Assembly: GCA_001017865.1 (NCBI GenBank)
Contig: LATQ01000001.1
Location: forward strand, 477,967-483,361
Length of the DNA: 5,395 nt
From: Rhodococcus sp. IITR03
GTDB taxonomy: Bacteria; Actinomycetota; Actinomycetes; Mycobacteriales; Mycobacteriaceae
Direction of reading: 5' to 3'
Below, one piece after another: positions 1-5,395 of the stretch. Position 1 is the first letter of the stretch, and each line of letters opens with the position of its first letter. The translations under genes and the position numbers were made by a program. The notes under the pieces were generated by a model that made no database searches, was not told the DNA's origin, and saw nothing but the letters and a program-made list of their open reading frames with translations.

Positions 1-246
1 GCAGCGATTCGGCGGCCACGCAGGTGTCGGCCGGAGCCACGGTTCCGCGGACGACGCGTCCGGCGAGTACCTCGAAACCGGTACGTGTCCACACGCCGAG
101 CAGTCCGTCGCGCGGCGACGCAACCGCACCACCGCGGCCTCGTCGAGACGCGCGGCCCGGGCCAGGAAGGCGGCGAGATCGACGCTGTCGTCGGGGCCGG
201 CGAGCGTCAGGAGGCGCTCTGCGTGTCGGATCCGGTCGTCGGTCAC
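1..246 (-). CDS. Conserved hypothetical protein, N-terminal part (one frame break, 3' end outside window)
   Basis: I do not recognise a domain. About 82 residues are visible after correction. It opens MTDDRIRHAERLLTLAGPDD from GTG 246-244, continues through an Ala/Arg-rich probable helical stretch ending VVRLRRR, then switches register near 109 and reads DGLLGVWTRTGFEVLAGRVV followed by RGTVAPADTCVAAESL. That second half looks like a beta-rich soluble segment. No signal peptide or membrane segment is visible. In M. tuberculosis the gene at this position after gdh and the short thioesterase is Rv2474c, a conserved hypothetical of about 217 residues; I infer that this is its counterpart from position only. 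It starts 28 bases after the thioesterase stop with a modest GAGGG site 4 bases upstream, consistent with the same operon. Without the frame correction, the unshifted frame gives low-complexity Pro/Ser/Cys sequence (ATDCSACG...), which is why I place the break at 107-114. Confidence 0.6.
   Translation of the reverse strand, partial: MTDDRIRHAERLLTLAGPDDSVDLAAFLARAARLDEAAVVRLRRRATDCSACGHVPVSRYSPDASSAEPWLRPTPAWPPNRC
107..114 (-). other. Frame break in the third gene (apparent loss of one base)
   Basis: The register of VVRLRRR ends near 112 and that of DGLLGVWTRTG starts at 109. Adding one base, for example a second G in GCG-GAC, gives RRRADGLLGVW. Support comes from composition and protein-like character rather than from a recognised family. 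Confidence 0.6.
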
Positions 247-250
247 GTCG

Positions 251-255
251 CCCTC
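251..255 (-). promoter_or_regulatory. Probable ribosome binding site for the third gene
   Basis: GAGGG on the minus strand at 255-251, four bases before GTG 246. The spacing is short and the match is moderate. The GTG at 260 is not an alternative start because its frame stops after five codons. Together these support GTG 246 as the start, with some uncertainty. Confidence 0.4.
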
Positions 256-274
256 GTCACTTGCGGTGCCACCG

Positions 275-708
275 TCAGTTTCGTTGCCACTGCCGCAGGA
301 ACTCTCGTTCGTCGTTGCTGAGTCGGCGCAGGCGCTGGGTCTCGATGTCGAACGCCGCGATCTGGGTGGACGCGACCACCGCCGGCGCCGAGTCGACCGG
401 AGCACCGCTCGGCCGCACCTCGTACCCGATCGTGAAGTCGACGGCCGCACCTTCTCGGTCCACATCAGCACGTCGAGCGGACCGTCGTCGTGGCGCAGCT
501 GACCGCGATAGCGCACGTGGAGGTCGGCGATGACGGCACCTTCGCGCAGGTCGCGGGTGGGGCGACCGTCGGCGAACAGCCACGGGATCCGTGCTTCCTC
601 GAGGAGCGTGACCATCCGCGCGTGGTTGATGTGCTGGAAGACGTCCATGTCGGACCACCGCACCATCACCTCGGTGTGGAAACCGAACTGTTCGCCCGCA
701 CCGCTCAC
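275..708 (-). CDS. 4HBT-family acyl-CoA thioesterase (one frame break)
   Basis: Small single-domain hot-dog thioesterase, predicted cytosolic, expected to hydrolyse an acyl-CoA; the physiological substrate is unknown. The product is 144 residues if the one-base frame break near 446 is repaired, close to the roughly 140 usual for the family and to the mycobacterial neighbour of gdh. It starts at GTG 708-706. The 4HBT signature lies at residues 16-40, read as VRWSDMDVFQHINHARMVTL followed by LEEAR; the aspartates at 20 and 22 and HINHA match the active-site region. A second half, AVDFTIGYEVRPSGAPV then ASTQIAAFDIETQRLRRL, completes the fold and ends at TGA 277-275. GTG 708 is preferred over ATG 666 because a GGAGG ribosome site sits six bases upstream and the extra residues precede the fold without disturbing it. 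The gene begins three bases after the gdh stop, so it is very likely co-transcribed with it. Left uncorrected, the 708 frame runs past the true end into random-looking Arg/Ser-rich sequence. Confidence 0.85.
445..448 (-). other. Frame break in the thioesterase gene (apparent loss of one base)
   Basis: The register carrying LDVLMWTEKV ends at about 448 and the one carrying AVDFTIGYEVRP starts at 445. One added base turns GTG-CG-GCC into Val-Arg-Ala and gives an uninterrupted hot-dog fold. Confidence 0.85.
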
Positions 709-711
709 TCG

Positions 712-3700
712 TTACCTCCGATCGGATGCGCCCGTGCGCACCATGCCCCTGATCTGTCGTGCCGCCACCGACAAGGTGGCGAGGTCCAGACTTCCAGACG
801 CGAAGATCTCGTCGAGCGCCGCCCTCGCACGGACGAGTTTGGATCCGTTGGACGACTCCCAGTCCTCGATCATCTCCTCGGTCGATTCCCCGGGTTCGGC
901 GCCGGCGAGCACGTCGAGGACGATCGAACGCAACGAGCCGTACAGGTCGTCGCGCAGCGCGAGTCGCGCCAGCGAATGCCAGCGGTCGCCCCGTTCGAGA
1001 CCGGAGACCGCCGTGAGCAGGCGGTCGACGCCGAGTCGCGCGTCGAGGGCGTAGTAGAGGTCGGCGACCTCCGCCTCGTCGCGCTGCTCGATGTCGGCGA
1101 TGTCGATGACGTCGAGCAGCGGGAACTGGTCGAGGAGCCGGAAGACCACGCCCGTCAGCTCCTCTGGTGCTCCCCGCTCGAGGAGCGGACGGGTGCGGCG
1201 CACGAAGTCCTCGGCGTGGTGCCCACGCATCCAGTCCGCGACCCGCGGTGCGAGACGCGCGAATGCGTCGCGGTAGCGGCTGATCTCGGCCCCGACCGCG
1301 AGGGGCTGCGGCCGCGTGGCGAGGAGCCGGCGCGACGCCCGGTCGAGCACGCGGCGGGATTCGAGCAGCAGGTCGTCCTCGATGTCGACGCGCAGCCCCG
1401 GCGGTCCGGATCTCGTCCCACAGCCGGTAACCCGAAGATGGTGGTGACGGCGGCGTAGGCGCGGATGGCGTCGGTCGCCGTCGCCCCGGCCTCCTCTGCG
1501 AGCCGGTAGACGTAGGTGGGGCCGCCGTTGTCGACGGTGGTGTTGGCCAGCATGGTGGCGACGATCTGCCGGCGCAGCGGATGCGCCCGGATCCCGGCCC
1601 GGAACCGCTCGCGCAGCGCGGACGGGAAGTAGGCGGGGAGGATCGCCGCGAAGGTCTCGCTGTCGGGCAGGTCCGTGGCGAGCAGGTCGTCGACGAGGGC
1701 GAGTTTGACGTGGGCGAGGAGCTGCGACAGCTCCGGCGACGTCAATCCCTCCCCCGCCGCTTCACGACGGTCGAACTCGGCCTCGTCGGGCAGGGCCTCG
1801 AGGTCGCGGTCGAGTCCGCGATCGAGTTCGAGGGCCGCGAGCAGACGACGGTGTACTCCCAGCAGGGACGGCGCGACGGCCCGCTCCAGTCCGAGCACGG
1901 CGTTCTGGGAGATGTTGTCGGCCAGAACGAGTTCGGCGACGTCGTCGGTCATCGACGCGAGCAGCGGATTGCGGTCCTCCGCCGCGAGCTCACCGGCGGT
2001 CACCATGGCGTCGAGGAGGATCTTGATGTTGACTTCGTGGTCGGAGCTGTCGACACCGGCCGAGTTGTCGATCGCGTCGGTGTTGATCTTTCCGCCGGCA
2101 CGGGCGAACTCGATGCGGCCGCGTTGCGTGACACCGAGATTGCCGCCCTCGCCGACGACTCGGGCGCGCAGCTCCCGCCCGTCGACGCGCACGCCGTCGT
2201 TGCTCTTGTCCCCCACGTCCGCATGGGTTTCCGTCGACGCTTTCACGTAGGTGCCGACGCCGCCGTTCCACAACAGGTCTACGGGTGCGCGCAGGATCGC
2301 GCGGATCAATTCGGGCGGTGGGAGTTCCGTGACATCGTCGGGCAGGTCGAGCACCGCCCGCGCCTCGGGGCCGACGGGCACCGACTTGGCCGTCCGGTCC
2401 CACACCCCACCCCCGGCCGCGATGAGCTCTGCCGAGTAGTCCTTCCACGACGATCGCGGCAGTTCGAACAACCGGCGCCGCTCCTCGAAGGACCGCTCCG
2501 GATCGGGATCGGGATCGAGGAAGATGTGCCGGTGGTCGAAGGCCGCGACGAGCCTGATGTGCCGGCTGAGCAGCATGCCGTTGCCGAAGACGTCGCCGCT
2601 CATGTCGCCGATGCCGACCACGGTGAAATCGTCCGTCTGCGGGTCGGATCCGAGTTCACGGAAGTGACGCCGGACGCTCTCCCACGCACCGCGCGCGGTG
2701 ATGCCCATCTCCTTGTGGTCGTAGCCGGCGGAACCACCGGAGCGAACGCGTCGCCGAGCCAGTAACCGTATTCCGCTGCAACGGAATTCGCGAGATCGGA
2801 GAACGACGCCGTGCCCTTGTCCGCGGCCACCACGAGATACGGGTCGTCGCTGTCGTGACGCACGACCCGTTGCGGCGGGACCGTCTCGTTGCGGGCAGCA
2901 TCGAGATTGTCGGTGATGTCGAGCAGACCGGCGATGAAGCGCCGATAGCACCGTTCGCCGCGCTCGCGGACGGCACGACGATCCGCCTCGGCGTCGCCGG
3001 TCGGACGGGGCGAGTGCTTGACGACGAAGCCGCCCTTCGCCCCCACGGGCACGATCACCGCGTTCTTCACGGCCTGCGCCTTGACCAGGCCGAGCACCTC
3101 GGTGCGGAAGTCCTCCCGGCGGTCCGACCAGCGCAGACCACCGCGGGCGACGGGACCGAACCGCATGTGGACGCCCTCGACGGCCGGGGCGTAGACGAAC
3201 ACCTCGAAAGCCGGTCGCGGCTGGGGTAGTTCGGCGATCCGCCGCGGCTCGAACTTGAGCGACAACGCCCGGCCGTCCGGACGCTCGTGCCCGATCCCGC
3301 CGGCCACGTGGAAGTTGGTGCGCAGGGTCGCACGGATCAGGGAGAACAGTCCGCGGAGGATGCGGTCGGTGGCCAGTGCGGTCACCTCCGCGATCGTGGT
3401 CGTGATCTCCTCGGCGATCTGCTGTTCGCGTTCGGCGGAGGCGTTCTCCGGATCGAACCGGGACTCGAACAGTCCGACGAGCAGGGCCGCGGTGCGCGGG
3501 GCGCCGAGCAACACACCTTCGATGTTGTACTGGCTGTACGGGAATTCGGTCTGGCGCAGGTACTTCGCGTAGGCCCGGACGAGCACGACCTGCCTCCAGG
3601 TGAGCCCGGCGCGCAGCACGAGCTGGTTGAACCGGTCGGTCTCGACCGCACCCCGCCATGCCACGGTGAAGGTGTCGGTGAGGCGACCCGCCAGCGTCGG

Positions 3701-5395
3701 ATCGGTCTCGACGATGTCGGGCTCGATGTCCTCGGGCAGGCAGAGCCCGAAATCGTAGATCCAGCAGTCGATCCCGTCCGATCGTGGCAGCCGGTAGGGT
3801 CGCTCGTCGACGACCTCCACGCCGAGGCTCTGCAACACCGGGAGGATACGGCCGAGGGTGACCGTCTCGTCCGCGACGTACAGGGTGAAGCGCAAGGACA
3901 ACGGATCGTCGGATCCCGGCCGGTACAGGTGCGTGTCGAGATCACCGGAGTCGAGCGCTTCCAGACGCCGCAGGTCGTCCAGGGCGCGTTCGGAGCCGAA
4001 GTCCTCCTTGTACGCCTCGGGCACGACCTCGGAGTACCGCTGCACCAGCAACGGATCGAGATCGCCGGTCGCGGCCGCCGCCTCACCGAGCCGATCGGCC
4101 CAGTTGCGGGTCACCTCCGCGAGCATCGCCTGGATCCGCAGACGGTTGTCCTCGGAGGTGTCCACCTCGCGACGCGCGCGACCGGAGAACCGGATGGTCA
4201 CATGCAGCAACGCGAGGTCGCGTTCGGAGACACGCGCGGTGTAGTCGAGTACGCCGCCGCCGAACTCGCGCAACAGGATGTCCTGGATCGCGACGCGCAC
4301 CTTCGTCGTGTAGCGGTCGCGCGGCAGGTAGACCAGGCACGAGATGTATCGCCCGTAGGTGTCGACGCGGACGAATAACCGCACCTGCCGGCGGATGTCC
4401 ACCACCGCGGTGACGGTCTCGTAGAGGGTGTCGGTGTCCATCGAGAACAGTTCCGCGCGGGGCACCGTCTGCATGATCTCGAGCATCGCCTGACCGCTGT
4501 AGGACGACAGTTCGACCCGCGCCCGCGCGACGACCTCCCGCACCCGGCGCGACACCACAGGGATGTCGAGGATGTTCTCGTGCAGAGCGGTCACCGTGAG
4601 GACACCGAGGAAACGGTCCTCTCCGACGACCGCGCCGTCGGCGTCGAGCCGGGCGACGCCGACGAAGTACGGGTAGACGGACCGGTGCACGGTGGCGGGA
4701 AGCGCGCCCTGGGTGAGCACGAGCAGCGGGCGGCGGCCGTGCCGACCTCACCGGGCAGGTCGAGCGGGTCCGCGACCGAGGCGTCGTGCGCAGCACTCCC
4801 TGCGCTGCCGGGTACGGGTGTCGCACGGACATGGTCGGCGCCGCCGTCGGGTACGAAGTCGTATCGGCGGTAGCCGAGGAGTGTGAAATTCCCGCCGCTC
4901 AACCATCGCAGCAGCTCGGCGGTCTCGGTGAGCTGGTCGGCCGTGTACTGCGCGGGCGGATCGGCGGCCAGGTCGTCGAGCGCGTTCGCAAGGTCGCGCT
5001 GCAGGGCGTGCATCTCCGCGGAATCCGACGCCACCTGCCGCACGTCGGACAACACGCGCCGCAGACCGTGATCGATCTCCTCGACCGACTCGTCGTCGAC
5101 GGGCCCACGCAGCTCGATGTGCATCCACGATTCGGCGGCTCCGCCCGAGGCCCGTCCCCCTTCGTCGGCCAGGCTCTCGAGGTCACCGTCGGCAGTGCGA
5201 CGCGCCGACAGAACGGGATGGATGACCGTCCCCACCGAGACACCCAGCCGGGAGAGCAGTGCCAGCACCGATTCGACGAGCAGCGGCATGTCGTCGGTGA
5301 CGATCTGCACGGCGACGCCCATGCCGTCGGTGCGGCGCACGCCGACGACAGCGGTGTCCGGTGCGCGGCGGCGACCGTGGCGGACGTGCTCGAAG
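712..5395 (-). CDS. gdh: NAD-specific glutamate dehydrogenase, L_180 class (5'-truncated, four frame breaks)
   Basis: Oxidative deamination of L-glutamate to 2-oxoglutarate and ammonium with NAD+ (EC 1.4.1.2), a cytosolic enzyme of nitrogen and carbon metabolism. After frame correction about 1,560 residues are visible; actinobacterial members are about 1,620-1,650, so roughly 60-90 N-terminal residues and the start lie beyond 5395. The N-terminal regulatory (ACT-like) part shows [12 protein letters not shown] (about 5300-5265), ESWMHIEL (5132-5109) and [14 protein letters not shown] (4900-4856). The middle has [17 protein letters not shown] (4363-4310). The catalytic core follows: RGGLRWSDR (about 3145-3119), KAQAVKN (about 3083-3063), GAKGGFVVK with the family's conserved lysine (about 3046-3018), the nucleotide-binding stretch [14 protein letters not shown] (from 2615), [12 protein letters not shown] (2276-2241) and VGEGGNLG through [10 protein letters not shown] to NIKILL (2156-2016). 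It ends ...GASDRR with TAA at 714-712. Frame register changes near 4735, 2742, 1424 and 1397, yet each segment joins the next as continuous family sequence, so I treat it as one gene, probably intact in the organism. In mycobacteria this enzyme is inhibited by the FHA protein GarA; whether that holds here is unknown. Confidence 0.93.
715..719 (-). promoter_or_regulatory. Ribosome binding site for the thioesterase gene
   Basis: GGAGG on the minus strand at 719-715, immediately before the gdh TAA (714-712) and six bases from GTG 708. It decides the GTG start. Because it overlaps the last codons of gdh, ribosomes finishing gdh would be well placed to re-initiate, suggesting translational coupling (inference). 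Confidence 0.7.
1395..1399 (-). other. Frame break 4 in gdh (probable extra G in a GGGG run)
   Basis: LWDEIRTAG ends in a run of four G on the minus strand (1399-1396). Removing one G gives [20 protein letters not shown], continuing into [18 protein letters not shown]. This run is the only indel here that sits in a clear homopolymer of four bases. Confidence 0.65.
1421..1427 (-). other. Frame break 3 in gdh (one extra base or two missing)
   Basis: TTIFGLP ends at 1425, and LWDEIRTAG follows in a different register starting at 1423. One G (1424) lies between them. Either it is an extra base, or a two-base GC unit was lost from what would read Pro-Ala-Leu-Trp. The Leu-Trp after Leu-Pro fits the family better than the unshifted [10 protein letters not shown]. 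Confidence 0.7.
2739..2744 (-). other. Frame break 2 in gdh (apparent loss of one base)
   Basis: The protein reads [11 protein letters not shown] up to 2742 and then [20 protein letters not shown] from 2741 in the next register. The family has this as one continuous conserved stretch. Adding one base between 2742 and 2741 restores GCN-TCC (Ala-Ser), so this is the most precisely located of the breaks. Confidence 0.92.
4727..4743 (-). other. Frame break 1 in gdh (apparent loss of one base)
   Basis: Upstream the protein reads [10 protein letters not shown] in one register; downstream it reads [20 protein letters not shown] in another. The switch lies in the GC-rich stretch around 4743-4727 (minus strand reads GCCGCCGCCCGC). 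The register change equals one missing base or two extra ones. The exact base cannot be fixed because this linker is variable in the family. Confidence 0.85.

Noticed and set aside
247..274. Terminator or promoter between the thioesterase and the third gene
   Set aside because: The 28-base gap contains no inverted repeat with a T run and no clear -10/-35 pair.
490..1458. Plus-strand open frame (322 codons) spanning the thioesterase start and the gdh end
   Set aside because: It crosses a real gene junction on the opposite strand and has no recognisable domain. It is a shadow.
2499..2518. Six-base tandem repeat (GATCGG-like, three copies)
   Set aside because: It encodes the Asp-Pro repeat in [12 protein letters not shown], a segment typical of this enzyme family, so it is explained by the protein.
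1155..2738. Reading the minus-strand frame segments as separate genes
   Set aside because: The segments join end to end as one continuous glutamate dehydrogenase. None has its own ribosome site or natural start, and the apparent starts fall inside conserved sequence.
2739..2744. Programmed ribosomal frameshifting
   Set aside because: No slippery heptamer or evident downstream structure is seen here, and six breaks in three unrelated genes make a programmed event implausible.
1581..2765. Long plus-strand open frame (394 codons) opposite gdh
   Set aside because: It lies wholly antisense to conserved gdh motifs ([16 protein letters not shown]). Its composition is a mirror of the gdh codons, and antisense open frames are common in GC-rich genomes.
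3287..4378. Long plus-strand open frame (363 codons) opposite gdh
   Set aside because: Same reason: an antisense shadow of the middle of gdh with no recognisable domain and no gene context.

Overview
The window is a GC-rich, coding-dense stretch with all genes on the minus strand, read from high to low coordinates. Its base composition, GTG starts, gene order and protein families suggest a mycolic-acid-type actinobacterium (Rhodococcus, Gordonia, Nocardia or Mycobacterium relative). Rhodococcus is my best guess, but the genus is inferred from general resemblance and was not searched.

Layout, in transcription order: (1) 5395 to 712, most of a very large NAD-dependent glutamate dehydrogenase of the L_180 class. 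Only the extreme N-terminus lies outside the window. (2) 708 to 275, a small 4-hydroxybenzoyl-CoA thioesterase-like hot-dog protein, starting three bases after the dehydrogenase stop. (3) 246 to 1, the N-terminal part of a protein of unknown function that runs off the left edge. The same order, glutamate dehydrogenase / short thioesterase / conserved hypothetical, is what I recall for Rv2476c-Rv2475c-Rv2474c in Mycobacterium tuberculosis. The tight spacing argues for one operon. The dehydrogenase converts glutamate to 2-oxoglutarate and ammonium; how the two small proteins relate to that is not known to me.

The most striking property is that none of the three genes is open in one frame. I count six frame breaks: four in the dehydrogenase (near 4735, 2742, 1424 and 1397), one in the thioesterase (near 446) and one in the third gene (near 109). 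On either side of each break the protein reads as well-conserved, full-length family sequence with its motifs intact, and there are no in-frame stops once the register is corrected. This looks like uncorrected insertion/deletion errors in the assembly rather than true gene decay, although the sequence alone cannot prove it.

I found no RNA genes, mobile elements, CRISPR arrays, clear terminators or evidence of an undescribed system. No stretch over 300 bases lacks a gene; the only gaps are 3 and 28 bases long.
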